Assembly: GCA_947427325.1 (NCBI GenBank) | Contig: CANEHP010000003.1 | Location: 1-32,704, forward strand | Direction: 5' to 3' | Length of the DNA stretch: 32,704 bases | Source of the DNA: an uncultured Clostridia bacterium | GTDB taxonomy: Bacteria > Bacillota > Clostridia > Oscillospirales > Ruminococcaceae | Shown here: piece after piece, positions 24,284 to 32,704 of the stretch | Position numbering within the stretch: the first letter of the stretch is position 1 | Layout of the letters: every line of letters begins with the position of its first letter | Program-made: the position numbers and the translations under genes | Notes under the pieces: model-generated | What the model was told of the DNA's origin: nothing | The model's database searches: none | Seen by the model: the letters and a program-made list of their open reading frames with translations, nothing else

Positions 24284-24440
24284 TATTGCTCCCCCAATTA
24301 AAGTTTGCCACAGGATGCAGGCGCAAATGAAAAATATCAAGGAAAAAAGCACAGCAATATGCCATATTGCGAGCATTTTTGACGCAGAGATTTTTTATTC
24401 GCATCAAGTATTGTGGCAAGATTTAATTGGGGGAGCAATA
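24284..24440. mobile_element. MITE-like inverted-repeat element (157 bp)
   Basis: Terminal inverted repeats of 29 bases with two mismatches occupy 24284-24312 and 24412-24440. They begin TATTGCTCCCCCAATTAAA and enclose 99 bases. If the outer TA at each end is the target duplication, the repeats start TTGCTCCCCC, which fits IS630/Tc1-mariner-type MITEs (inference). The interior contains the palindrome GCAATATG-C-CATATTGC (24354-24370). No transposase is encoded. Confidence 0.65.
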
Positions 24441-24455
24441 AGAACAAGTTCTAAA

Positions 24456-24512
24456 ATTCGTGCTGCCGAGAAAGCGGGCATAAATTCCCGCAGCTTCCCT
24501 GACAGCACGAAT
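24456..24512 (-). terminator. Long hairpin after the small gene, possible terminator
   Basis: ATTCGTGCTG (24456-24465) and CAGCACGAAT (24503-24512) form a perfect outer stem. GCGGG/CCCGC forms an inner stem. On the minus strand the hairpin is followed by only a modest T-stretch (TTTTAG), so termination is plausible but not strong. Confidence 0.5.
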
Positions 24513-24530
24513 CTTGAGATCGGTAATTTA

Positions 24531-24728
24531 TCAGATCCACATAGTCTTATCCATATTGTTAACAAATTTTTCCATCTCTTCCTTGGACCGAATAGTATGG
24601 GTATGGGCAATTATCTCCCTTCTGTGGGCGGGAGTAAGAGTCGAAAAATACTCCATAGCGTCGTTATTCTTAGCCAAAGCGATACCGAAGCCCAAAGGCA
24701 GCTCGGTATAATTATCCTTGATATCCAT
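24531..24728 (-). CDS. Small conserved protein of unknown function
   Basis: A 65-residue protein with GGAGG 10 bases before the ATG, 17 bases after the stop of the glucan-synthase-like gene on the same strand. Residues 10-65 read LPLGFGIALAKNNDAMEYFSTLTPAHRREIIAHT and so on. This pattern of a 'LPLGFGMALAQNxxAM..F..L' helix pair recurs in small clostridial proteins and resembles the C-terminal segment of YdeI/OmpD-associated proteins. No catalytic residues are evident. Co-transcription with the glucan synthase is likely, but a functional link is not shown. Confidence 0.75.
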   Translation of the reverse strand: MDIKDNYTELPLGFGIALAKNNDAMEYFSTLTPAHRREIIAHTHTIRSKEEMEKFVNNMDKTMWI

Positions 24729-24745
24729 TTGATCTGTTCCTCCTT

Positions 24746-27700
24746 TTAATCTCCGAATTTTACCTCGAAATCTCCCTCTTCCCCTATTGCCGTTTCCTTA
24801 TTCTTTCCGCCTGCATAGCTGAATCTCACGCTTATATTTTTCCCGTTCAGCCGCATTTTCAAAACCGTACCGTCAAGTTCCGGGGGGAGATTGGGCTTAA
24901 AGCTGAGCCTGCCCTTTTTCATTACGGCGCCCAGCAATCCCTCAAAAATACATTTCCAATACCAGCCCGCCGCTCCCGTATACATGGACCAGCCGCCTCT
25001 TCCGTAACACTGCGGATTTGTGTAAATATCCGCCGTCATAAAATAAGGCTCTCTGCCGAAATTTTTGTCGGGATAGAGAATCACCCTGTTTTCTTCCTTT
25101 TGGTCGGCTGTCTCTTCACCGCCCTCCCCTGCGTTGTCCGTAAAGCCTGCCGCTTCGGAGATTTCAGCCCCCTCCCGACCCGGCATAGCGCTTAAAATAC
25201 TGTCAAGCTCTCTTTCCTTTTCCCTCTTGTAGCTTTCCTTATAATCCCATTCTCTTTCGCCCTTTAAAGCAGGGTTCAGCATATTTAAAAGCTCATAGGC
25301 TCTTTCCTTCTGTCCCGCCTTAAAGCAAGCAAGACAGTACCACACTGCGCCGTGAGTATACTGACCGCCGTTTTCTCTTACTCCCTCGGGATAGGACATA
25401 ACATAGCCGGGACGCTGTGAAAGAATCCGCTCCCCGTTCTGCTTTGCCGCTTCGGACTTTTTACCGTCCTTTTCCCCGTTTTCGCCGATTTTGCCCTTTT
25501 CCTTTTCCGCTTCCGCCCTGCTCATGGTATTTTCTTCCGTAAAGGGCGGAGTGAACAGCTTTATTATTCCCGCTTTTTTGTCAACCAATCTGTCCCATGC
25601 GGAATTAAGAGCGGTTATATTTCTGTCTCCGTCGGGCAGCTCGGCCAATACCGCAAAGGCTTGGGGCAGAATGTCTATCTGACAGGCGGCGCTGCTTTTG
25701 CCGCCCATTTTGTCGCCGCTGTCGTAAAACGCCCTTAAATACCAATCTCCGTCCCAAGCGTTTTCCTCCAGGCTTACGCACAGCTCGGCTATCCTTTTTT
25801 CCAGCTTTTCCGCATAGCCGCCGTCGTTGTTGCTTCTCGCCGCTGCCGCAAACTTTCTTCCGCAGATTATATAGAACATGGCAAGCCAAACGCTTTCGCC
25901 CTGCCCCTTAACTCCCACGTTGTTGTAGCCGTCGTTCCAATCGCCGCAGCCTATTTTTATAAGTCCGTTTTTACCTTTGTTAAAGCCCTTTTCCATTGCC
26001 CTTTTACAATGCTCGTACACGGTTTCGGCAAGCTGCGTTACCTCCGCCGCCATAAACAGCTCCTGCTTATCCGGGGGCAAAGGCTCTCCCTTGCAGAAGG
26101 GGATCTGTAAATCCCAAAAGCCCTCCTCGCCATACGCCTCGTCATAACAGCAGGCGGTATAGGGCAGCCATAGCAAATCGTCGCTGTACCTTGTGCGCAC
26201 TCCTGTTTTTTTGCCCTCCAGGTCATGCCACCAATGCAGCACATCGCCCTCTTCAAACTGACTTTGACAGCAAAGTAAAATATGCTCCTTTGCAAGCTTT
26301 GGCGAAATATACATTGCCGAAAGGCAGTCCTGAAGCTGATCTCTGAAGCCGAAGGCGCCGCCGTTCTGAAAAAATCCCGTCCTTGCCCAAATTCGGCAGG
26401 CAATAATCTGATGAGGCAGCCAGGTATTGAAAAGGTGATTTAAAGCCTTGTTGGAGGTGCGGAGGGCTATGGAGTTTTCAAATTCATTTCCGCAGGGGCT
26501 TCCCTCGGACTTTTTAAGATAATCCAAAGCCGAATTGGCAGCCTTTTCCATAGCGGCGTTTAAACGGTCTGTACCGTTTTTGGGCGTTTCGGCGTTTAAA
26601 AGGTTTATACCGGTTTTGGGCGTTTCGGCATTTAAACGGTTTTTACCGTCCCCCTGCGCCCTTTGGATATTTTCATTATTCAGGGCGTTTTGCAGAGCAA
26701 ATTCTTCATTATAATACCCCAAAATAAATCTTATCCGCAAATTTTCCTTGGGGGGCAGCTTTATAGGCACTATAACCGCTGCAACGGGGCTGTTGTAAAC
26801 ACCCTCGCCGCTGACTGCGTTCCCGAAATTACCTGAGGCAAAATCAAGAGCCGAAAAGCAGAATTTCGGCTTTTGCGGGCAGTACAAAGCAGTTAAGCCG
26901 CTAAAGCTTTGATTCCTGCTGTTAAAAAATACCGCTCCGTCCTTTAAGGTATAAGCCGCAGGCATGGAAGACTCTTTATCCGACGCCATTAAAGGCGTCA
27001 GCTTGTACACAAGGTCAAAGCTCTGTTCGGTATCGGCATTGTTCGCAAGAGTAAGGGAGATCTCTTTGCCTAAGCCGCTTGTATAAACCTTTACCTCGGT
27101 TGTCGCCTTAACCGACAAAACCGTCCCCTCATAAACGCAGGAATAAGGGGAAAACTCCGCCCTGCTGCCCCTTATTAAATCATAATAGGCATTGCTGAGC
27201 TTAATCAGCAGCATTTCGCCGTAATTGTCCTTAATAATATCGTTGCTCCAGGGGGTAAGCTTGTTTTCTCTGCTGTTCAGGGCGTAGGTGAAGCCAAGGC
27301 TGTTTTGGGAAAGCAATGTGCCAAATTCCGAATTTGCAAGAATATTGCACCAGGTATTACGCTCGTTTCCTATAACAAAGCCGTCCTCCTTGAAACCGTT
27401 TTCCTTATCCGAATGAGAACAGGGAAGAACGGGCAGAGCCTTCGGCATCTTTTTAATTTTTATATCCGCAATACTGTTGTCGGAAAATAAATCCTGCAAG
27501 TTTACAAAGGCTGCAAGGGAATAAATCAAGGTGATAAGCTCCTTGCTGCTTTTCTCCTCTTTCTCCGCAAAAAGCAGGGGAAAACCGTTTCCCGCCAAAA
27601 TGCCTGCCGCTTCGCTCTGTTCTAAGGCATTGCCGCAGATAACAACCAGATCGCAGTTTATGCCGCAGCCGTTAAGTCCGGATTTAAGCAGGGTTATATA

Positions 27701-30700
27701 CTCCAAGCCCTCTGTTCCCTTGGTGACCAGCAGGGGAAAATCTCCCGAAATACCGAACCGCCACAGCTCCTTTTTATTAAGGGTATTGCTTTTTTGAGCC
27801 TGCAAAATTTCCTTTTGGAAAATTTCTCCGTACAAAACGGCCGCCAGAACTCTTTCCGCCATTCTGCCCTGCAAGGTGTTAATTGAAAGAGGGGATAAAA
27901 AATCTTCCTCAAAGGCGGAATTTTGATTTGAGCCGTTTGTCTGTTCCGCTGCTGCCGGCAAATTCTTTTGGTTTAGCGCATTTGCTGCCTGCTGCTTTTG
28001 CGTTTTGTTTTTGAATAAGGTTTTTTTGCCGCAAACGCCGCCGTTCCCTCTCAAAAGGACAGTACAGCCCTTTCGCAAATCCAAAGCCGCCTTTTTTGCC
28101 TCCTCCCTGCTGTCCCCGTAGCAGTAAAACAGGGTACACTGCTTTTCTTCTCCTGCGTCAAGCTCAATGCTGTTTTTTATAAAAAGACAGGGTGCGGGGA
28201 TGCTGTTTTCGATATTTTCCCTTATAAAAGCATTTTTAAAAAATGAAAAAGGCCGGTAATCGGTGCAGCTTTCCCTTGATAAGCAGTAAGTGAAATCCTC
28301 GTCTTCAAGAAATCCTGCGGCGCAGGCGGTAACATTATCGCTGTGTCTGTCCTTTCTGCTGTATTCAAAAAGCCTGTTGTCCCTGTCATAGGAAATTTTC
28401 AAAAACAGATCCATAAACATAGGGTGGGCGGTATAATCTCTTGAAGCGGCAAGAACAGGCTCGCTGTAACAGCACAAAACAAGCTGCTTTTTGGATTTGG
28501 TTTTGTTTTTTACGGAAAATTTGCGTATTTCCGCATTATGCCCGCCCTCCGCCTTAACCGTCATGGAAAAGTCAAATTCTTTTTCTTTTATGGTATATTC
28601 GGTTTCCTTAGTCGAAAAAACCGTTGTTAAATTATCCTTAAGCATCGGATGGGCAAAAAAGGGATAAACGTTTTTCTCGTCGCAAAAGCCGTAAAAAGCG
28701 CCTTGGGGGCGGTTTAAATAATCCGATGTTTTGTTTAATGCCGACAAGCCCTTATAGGATGAATAAAAACAGCCGTTGGCAGAGGTGAACAGCGCAAGCT
28801 GTCCGCTCCACAGCACATTTACGGGCGAGCCTTGGGCCTTCTGCACCGTTATTTCCTCTCTTTCGCAGCTTGTTATTCCGCTGTCATAATGCCTTTCCGT
28901 TATTTTCAGCACCTTTTCTCCCGCCATAACCTTTTCCTCCAATAATTCCTCGGCTCTTTTCATTCTTTGGTCGCTTAAAAACAGCTCTGAGCAGATATTG
29001 CTTTTAAGGGCGTTTGCCGCTCCGCAGATCGCCATTCCCGTATGATGAGCCATAAAGCTTTTAATAACCGCCTTATCTCCCACACGACCCTTTGTATAGT
29101 CCACCGCCTCATAAAAACCGTAGTCGTTGTTAAAAGCTCCCTCTTTTTCAAGCAGAGCCAAATTATTCCAGCTTTCAAGAGGGTGGGAGGACAGGGTTAA
29201 ATAAGAGGAATAGGGACTTACAACATATTCCTTATCCATTCCTCCCTTTAAGGCGGTTTTCTGCACTCCGTGAGCCTTGTACTGATAGTTTAAGTCCTTG
29301 TCAAAGGCATAGTAGCCGCTTTCGGAAATTCCGAAGGGTATACGCCTTGTTCCCGCCCCTCTGTTTCCCGCAGGTCTGTGACTGTGCTTTTGACAGTAAA
29401 AGGCGTATCTTAAAGCCTCATAGCTCATACTTCCCTCCTTTGACGTCAGCAGCAGCTCGGGCATATAAAACTCGAACATTGTGCCTGTCCATGCTATTGC
29501 TCCCGCATAGCGTCCGTTTCTCGACATGGCTCTTGACAAGGCTCTCCAGTGCTTTTTCGGCGCTTGCCCCAGGGCTATGGCCGTGTAGCTTAAAAGCCTT
29601 GCCTCGGACATAAGCATATCATAGCGGTGATGGGACAATTTTCCGGTTTTGCAGTCATAGCCTATGCTGAAAAGCTGCTTTTTTTTGCAGTAAAATTCGT
29701 CAAGCCTTGTTTCGTTTATAATTTTTTCACATCTTTCCGCAAGCCTGAGAGAAATTTTGTTTTGGATTAAACATTCTTTAACAGCGATAAGACAGGCTAA
29801 AAAATTTCCGCTGTCCACCGAAGAAACAAAGCTGCTTATTACTGTAAGGCTGTTCAGGTCATACCAGTTATAAAGATTTCCCTTCCATTTTTCCAAGTTT
29901 TCAACAGTTTCAACCGAGTTTTCCACAATTTCCTCAAAACGCTTTTTGTTGATTATGCCTAAATTAAACACTGCCGCCGCCGCTAAAAGATACATACCTA
30001 TATTTGTGGGCGAGGTGCGCATTGCCACCCTATATATGGGGTAAAGCTGAACATTGTCGGGAGGGAGAAAATGTGTGCTTTCATTGGTGTAATCCTCAAA
30101 AAACCGCCACATCTTTTTTATTTGTGCAAACAATTCTTCCCCTGCGCTTTTGGGCAGGGCGGGCTTGTGTGTTTTTGACGGCTTGTCTGCGTAAAGAAAA
30201 TAAGGAAAGGCGGCGCACATAATAACTGCCCCCAAAAGGACAAGGAACGCCCCCGCATTAAAACCCCCAAAGCTGCCTGCGCCATATTCCGCTAAGTCGC
30301 CACCCGAAAAGCCGATTGCGCTCAAGCCGCATCCCGAAACCCCGCACACCAAAAGAATAAGCGAAGCGGCAAAGGCGGGCAAAAGCGAAAAAACGCTGCC
30401 CTTAAAGGCGGTTTTTTCCAAAATTCCGCTGGTAGTCCATTCCAACAGCTTTTTCTTGCTGAAAACACCTCTCCAAAGAGCCTTGATCCCTGCGTCAAGG
30501 GAAACCAAGGCAGCCTTCGGCAAGGTCATAAGCTCCATAGCCGCTCTTAAGGCAAGCTGTTTTGTCTCACTGACTATGGGAGAATAAAACTGTCTTGTAA
30601 TTCCAAAGCCAAAGCCCCTTTTCACCGAACCGATAAAAGGCGGCAAAAAGGGAAGAAGCAGAGAGCAATAAGCGGTGACTGCCCCAATATAGCCTTTTGC

Positions 30701-32524
30701 GGTAAAGCAGGAAATAAACAAAAGAGCTAAAATTAAAACGGGGTTTATTCCTCTTCTGAAATTGTCAAAAAGCTTAAATTTGGTAAGAGGGGAAAACTCC
30801 TTTTTGAAAATAAAGCGGATATTCTGAAAATCTCCTCTTATCCAGCGGTGCGCCCTTTTAAAATATGCCTTGGAGGTGGCGGGAAAGCCGTCGGAAAACT
30901 CCGTGCTTCCGCTGTAAGCCACTCCCGTAAAGCCGCCCTCCAAAATATCGTGGGAAAGCACCCTTTCCGCAGGCAGCTTATCCTTGCAGCTTTTTAAAAA
31001 TTCCCTTTTTTTAATCAAGCCCTTTCCGCAAAAAATTCCCTCGCCGAAGCAGTCAAAATAAAACTCTCCTCCGAAGCTGTCATAGGAGGAAATGCCGCTT
31101 ACTCCGCCGTTTCCCGCCATTCCTCCCGCAAAGGGCGTTTTTAAGGTGGAATCAAGAGTAGAGGTGCAGCGGGGTGCGATTATGCCGTATTTTTGATTTA
31201 AAGGGTGAAGCGCCGCCGCCGCCAAATCCTTTATACTGTCCATTAAGGGGACGGTGTCAAGGTCAAGGGCGGCTATAAATTCGCATTGTCTCGCATTGGC
31301 GGCGTTTCCCGAAACATAGGCAAAATCCGACCATGTGCCGCACATATATTCCGCCAGCTGCTCGATTGCTCCACGCTTGCGTTCGTACCCCTGCCACTTG
31401 TTCATGGTTTTGCAAAAGCCGCGTTTGCGAAAAAAGATAATGCTTTCGGGGAAGATCCTTTGTCTCAGCTTTTCCGAGGCTGCAAAAAGCGGCTTGTCCG
31501 AGGAGTCTTTTTCCTTGTCCTTTGGCGGCAGATCCAAAAGAAGAGCAAAATATATGCCCTTTTGGGTATTTTTAAGCTTGGCGTTTTTCAGCTTTTCAAG
31601 CGCTTCCTCCAACGCCCTCCCGTCATTTACCAGCGCAGAGATCACACAAAGGGTTTTTCCGCCTTCCCCGAGATCGCCGCCTATATCCATACGGGGCAGG
31701 GGACTGCTTTTCACCCTTCTTGCCGTAAGCAAATCCGCAAAAGGCTTAACAATGGCAAAAACAGGGAAAAACAAAAGGGGAATAAGCAGGGGGTTCCACA
31801 AAAGACCTATGCCTGTGCTCAGCAGGGCGGCAATAAGAAAAACGGACATAAGATAAAGACCGACCTTGCGGTAAGGGAATATGTTTCTGTAATCGGTTTC
31901 CAGCACTTCCGTTACGGAAACACCCTCTGTCTGCGCTCTCTTTGTTACCTCGGGGGTATAGCGTTCCTCTCCTATTCCTATTTCTCTTGCTATCAGCGCC
32001 GCTTTGGTTCTGAACGCCGCCTTGGTTTCTTTGGAGGAGCTTTGGTAAACCCGGTCCGAGCAAAAGGCGGTATGAACGGGACTTAGCTCAGCCAGCCGTT
32101 CCATATCCAAATCCCGCAGAGCATACATTTTTTCATAATACTTCCCGGGATTGTATTTTTCCCGGGTTTGATTTTTACAGCTTTCCTGCCATACCTTTAG
32201 GGCTTCCCGAATAAGGCAGAGCTTACTCTGCCATAAAAGGCTGTTAATATCTCCCTCGCCTATATAGCTGCTTTGGGACAGCTCCTCTATAAGCTGTGAA
32301 ACCGTGCTGTCGTTAATATCGGAGAGAGAAAGCATTTTTTCTCCCAAAATAATTTTATTTTCGGAAACAGTGATATACTGCTCCTTTGCGGTTTTTATAA
32401 GCTCGGTCAGCTCCCTTTCAAAAAGGCGGTTTTCCCAAAGTGGAGGACAGCCCTTTAAAGCCTTCGCCGCTTGTCTCAGCTCTTTAAGTAAGGTTTTTCC
32501 GCATAAAACAGTGCTTTGTGACAT
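24746..32524 (-). CDS. Cyclic beta-1,2-glucan synthase-like protein (GT84-GH94, NdvB-like)
   Basis: A 2,592-residue membrane protein, slightly shorter than proteobacterial NdvB/Cgs (~2,830). After an N-terminal cytoplasmic part, membrane segments lie near 221-268. A GT84 glucosyltransferase domain (~280-590) follows, with D421/D423 in ALDLDTVP and SKAYFKRAHRWIRGDFQ. More membrane segments lie near 594-630, 708-735 and 757-780, then a second helical region. The GH94 phosphorylase-like domain (~2050-2560) has GDWNDG, where D2198 aligns with the general acid, plus YTHGAVWYC and GRGGWSMYTGAAGWYW. In characterised relatives the GT part builds a UDP-glucose-derived beta-1,2 chain and the GH94 part controls its length. 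The GH94 part carries charged low-complexity insertions. A TAGGAG site precedes the ATG. Confidence 0.88.
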   Translation of the reverse strand: MSQSTVLCGKTLLKELRQAAKALKGCPPLWENRLFERELTELIKTAKEQYITVSENKIILGEKMLSLSDINDSTVSQLIEELSQSSYIGEGDINSLLWQSKLCLIREALKVWQESCKNQTREKYNPGKYYEKMYALRDLDMERLAELSPVHTAFCSDRVYQSSSKETKAAFRTKAALIAREIGIGEERYTPEVTKRAQTEGVSVTEVLETDYRNIFPYRKVGLYLMSVFLIAALLSTGIGLLWNPLLIPLLFFPVFAIVKPFADLLTARRVKSSPLPRMDIGGDLGEGGKTLCVISALVNDGRALEEALEKLKNAKLKNTQKGIYFALLLDLPPKDKEKDSSDKPLFAASEKLRQRIFPESIIFFRKRGFCKTMNKWQGYERKRGAIEQLAEYMCGTWSDFAYVSGNAANARQCEFIAALDLDTVPLMDSIKDLAAAALHPLNQKYGIIAPRCTSTLDSTLKTPFAGGMAGNGGVSGISSYDSFGGEFYFDCFGEGIFCGKGLIKKREFLKSCKDKLPAERVLSHDILEGGFTGVAYSGSTEFSDGFPATSKAYFKRAHRWIRGDFQNIRFIFKKEFSPLTKFKLFDNFRRGINPVLILALLFISCFTAKGYIGAVTAYCSLLLPFLPPFIGSVKRGFGFGITRQFYSPIVSETKQLALRAAMELMTLPKAALVSLDAGIKALWRGVFSKKKLLEWTTSGILEKTAFKGSVFSLLPAFAASLILLVCGVSGCGLSAIGFSGGDLAEYGAGSFGGFNAGAFLVLLGAVIMCAAFPYFLYADKPSKTHKPALPKSAGEELFAQIKKMWRFFEDYTNESTHFLPPDNVQLYPIYRVAMRTSPTNIGMYLLAAAAVFNLGIINKKRFEEIVENSVETVENLEKWKGNLYNWYDLNSLTVISSFVSSVDSGNFLACLIAVKECLIQNKISLRLAERCEKIINETRLDEFYCKKKQLFSIGYDCKTGKLSHHRYDMLMSEARLLSYTAIALGQAPKKHWRALSRAMSRNGRYAGAIAWTGTMFEFYMPELLLTSKEGSMSYEALRYAFYCQKHSHRPAGNRGAGTRRIPFGISESGYYAFDKDLNYQYKAHGVQKTALKGGMDKEYVVSPYSSYLTLSSHPLESWNNLALLEKEGAFNNDYGFYEAVDYTKGRVGDKAVIKSFMAHHTGMAICGAANALKSNICSELFLSDQRMKRAEELLEEKVMAGEKVLKITERHYDSGITSCEREEITVQKAQGSPVNVLWSGQLALFTSANGCFYSSYKGLSALNKTSDYLNRPQGAFYGFCDEKNVYPFFAHPMLKDNLTTVFSTKETEYTIKEKEFDFSMTVKAEGGHNAEIRKFSVKNKTKSKKQLVLCCYSEPVLAASRDYTAHPMFMDLFLKISYDRDNRLFEYSRKDRHSDNVTACAAGFLEDEDFTYCLSRESCTDYRPFSFFKNAFIRENIENSIPAPCLFIKNSIELDAGEEKQCTLFYCYGDSREEAKKAALDLRKGCTVLLRGNGGVCGKKTLFKNKTQKQQAANALNQKNLPAAAEQTNGSNQNSAFEEDFLSPLSINTLQGRMAERVLAAVLYGEIFQKEILQAQKSNTLNKKELWRFGISGDFPLLVTKGTEGLEYITLLKSGLNGCGINCDLVVICGNALEQSEAAGILAGNGFPLLFAEKEEKSSKELITLIYSLAAFVNLQDLFSDNSIADIKIKKMPKALPVLPCSHSDKENGFKEDGFVIGNERNTWCNILANSEFGTLLSQNSLGFTYALNSRENKLTPWSNDIIKDNYGEMLLIKLSNAYYDLIRGSRAEFSPYSCVYEGTVLSVKATTEVKVYTSGLGKEISLTLANNADTEQSFDLVYKLTPLMASDKESSMPAAYTLKDGAVFFNSRNQSFSGLTALYCPQKPKFCFSALDFASGNFGNAVSGEGVYNSPVAAVIVPIKLPPKENLRIRFILGYYNEEFALQNALNNENIQRAQGDGKNRLNAETPKTGINLLNAETPKNGTDRLNAAMEKAANSALDYLKKSEGSPCGNEFENSIALRTSNKALNHLFNTWLPHQIIACRIWARTGFFQNGGAFGFRDQLQDCLSAMYISPKLAKEHILLCCQSQFEEGDVLHWWHDLEGKKTGVRTRYSDDLLWLPYTACCYDEAYGEEGFWDLQIPFCKGEPLPPDKQELFMAAEVTQLAETVYEHCKRAMEKGFNKGKNGLIKIGCGDWNDGYNNVGVKGQGESVWLAMFYIICGRKFAAAARSNNDGGYAEKLEKRIAELCVSLEENAWDGDWYLRAFYDSGDKMGGKSSAACQIDILPQAFAVLAELPDGDRNITALNSAWDRLVDKKAGIIKLFTPPFTEENTMSRAEAEKEKGKIGENGEKDGKKSEAAKQNGERILSQRPGYVMSYPEGVRENGGQYTHGAVWYCLACFKAGQKERAYELLNMLNPALKGEREWDYKESYKREKERELDSILSAMPGREGAEISEAAGFTDNAGEGGEETADQKEENRVILYPDKNFGREPYFMTADIYTNPQCYGRGGWSMYTGAAGWYWKCIFEGLLGAVMKKGRLSFKPNLPPELDGTVLKMRLNGKNISVRFSYAGGKNKETAIGEEGDFEVKFGD
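26556..26648 (-). repeat. 36-bp in-frame tandem repeat in the glucan synthase gene
   Basis: Two 36-bp units (26556-26591, 26592-26627) and a 21-bp partial third (26628-26648) encode a 12-residue unit like LNAETPKTGINL. It lies in a linker just before the GH94 catalytic part. It preserves frame, so repeat number could vary without disrupting the gene. Confidence 0.82.
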
Positions 32525-32654
32525 AGCCTTCTCCTATTAGTTGCAATAATCTGTGATTAGTATGCCACATCAGGTTTAAATCATACTTTTTTGGAAGAAT
32601 TTCAAAAGCAAAAAGGGGCTGTAAAAAAACTACCTGTTAAAAAAAGAGCTTAAT

Positions 32655-32704
32655 AAAGTTTCCGTCCGGAGAATTTCGCTTGCGAAATTCTCAAACCCTT
32701 CTTC
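32655..32704. repeat. Palindromic intergenic repeat element, copy 2 (cut by the window end)
   Basis: AAAGTTTCCGT, then a GAGAATTTCG/CGAAATTCTC hairpin and CCCTTCTTC, in the same order as the element at 59-128. The right outer arm lies beyond the window. It is upstream of the glucan-synthase gene. Confidence 0.8.

Noticed and set aside
24079..24297. 72-codon minus-strand frame overlapping the start of the ABC operon
   Set aside because: It begins inside the MITE arm, runs through the promoter and AT-rich leader, has low-complexity composition (FFFF) and no ribosome site. The consensus promoter within it argues that it is non-coding.
24219..24749. 176-codon plus-strand frame
   Set aside because: It crosses the MITE, the long hairpin and the antisense of the small 65-residue gene, with no ribosome site and no protein-like pattern.
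32525..32654. Promoter for the glucan-synthase gene
   Set aside because: TTGAAA and TATGAT are present on the minus strand but only 14 bases apart. No pair with proper spacing was found, so none is annotated.

Overview
The window looks like the chromosome of a motile, anaerobic Gram-positive bacterium of the class Clostridia, probably a gut or rumen Oscillospiraceae/Ruminococcus-like lineage. The reasons are AGGAGG-type ribosome sites, consensus sigma-A promoters (TTGACA-N17-TATAAT), a T-box riboswitch, a sigma-D flagellin promoter, a FliB flagellin methylase, a clostridial-type LeuC and a 2,592-residue GT84/GH94 glucan synthase. The assignment is inferred from gene content only.

Layout. (1) 1-5.7 kb: a minus-strand operon cimA-leuC-Dabb-leuD-leuB behind a T-box whose specifier reads AUC (Ile). 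CimA, LeuCD and LeuB together convert pyruvate to 2-oxobutyrate, the isoleucine precursor, and there is no leuA. (2) 5.8-6.4 kb: a single tRNA-Gln with its own promoter, then a 66-residue acidic protein. (3) 6.5-12.5 kb: a very large secreted subtilase with a PA domain, a Big_2 domain and a C-terminal wall or membrane anchor. (4) 12.9-20.2 kb: a motility locus with FliB, an intact flagellin, two headless flagellin bodies, a 34-residue holin-like toxin with an antisense RNA, and CheV. (5) 20.4-24.1 kb: a heterodimeric ABC exporter pair. (6) 24.3-24.4 kb: a MITE-like inverted-repeat element. (7) 24.5-32.5 kb: a cyclic beta-1,2-glucan synthase-like giant protein followed by a 65-residue conserved protein.

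The most interesting part is the flagellin locus. The intact flagellin (minus strand) and a headless flagellin body (plus strand) diverge from a ~1-kb segment that holds the only sigma-D promoter seen here, the only flagellin head (102 codons) and the toxin/antitoxin pair. Both bodies join the segment at the same codons (AAT GGT AC, Asn-Gly-Thr), in frame and in opposite orientation. Inverting the segment would therefore move promoter and head from one body to the other and make a different full-length flagellin. This suggests a phase- or antigenic-variation switch of 'invertible promoter plus N-terminus' type. A third body (minus strand) starts at the same 9-mer but lacks more of the conserved D1 region. 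Each body keeps an intact C-terminus, a shared 22-bp 3' element and its own terminator. No recombinase gene is visible in the window.

Both window ends carry copies of one palindromic ~70-bp intergenic repeat. The second copy is cut by the window edge.
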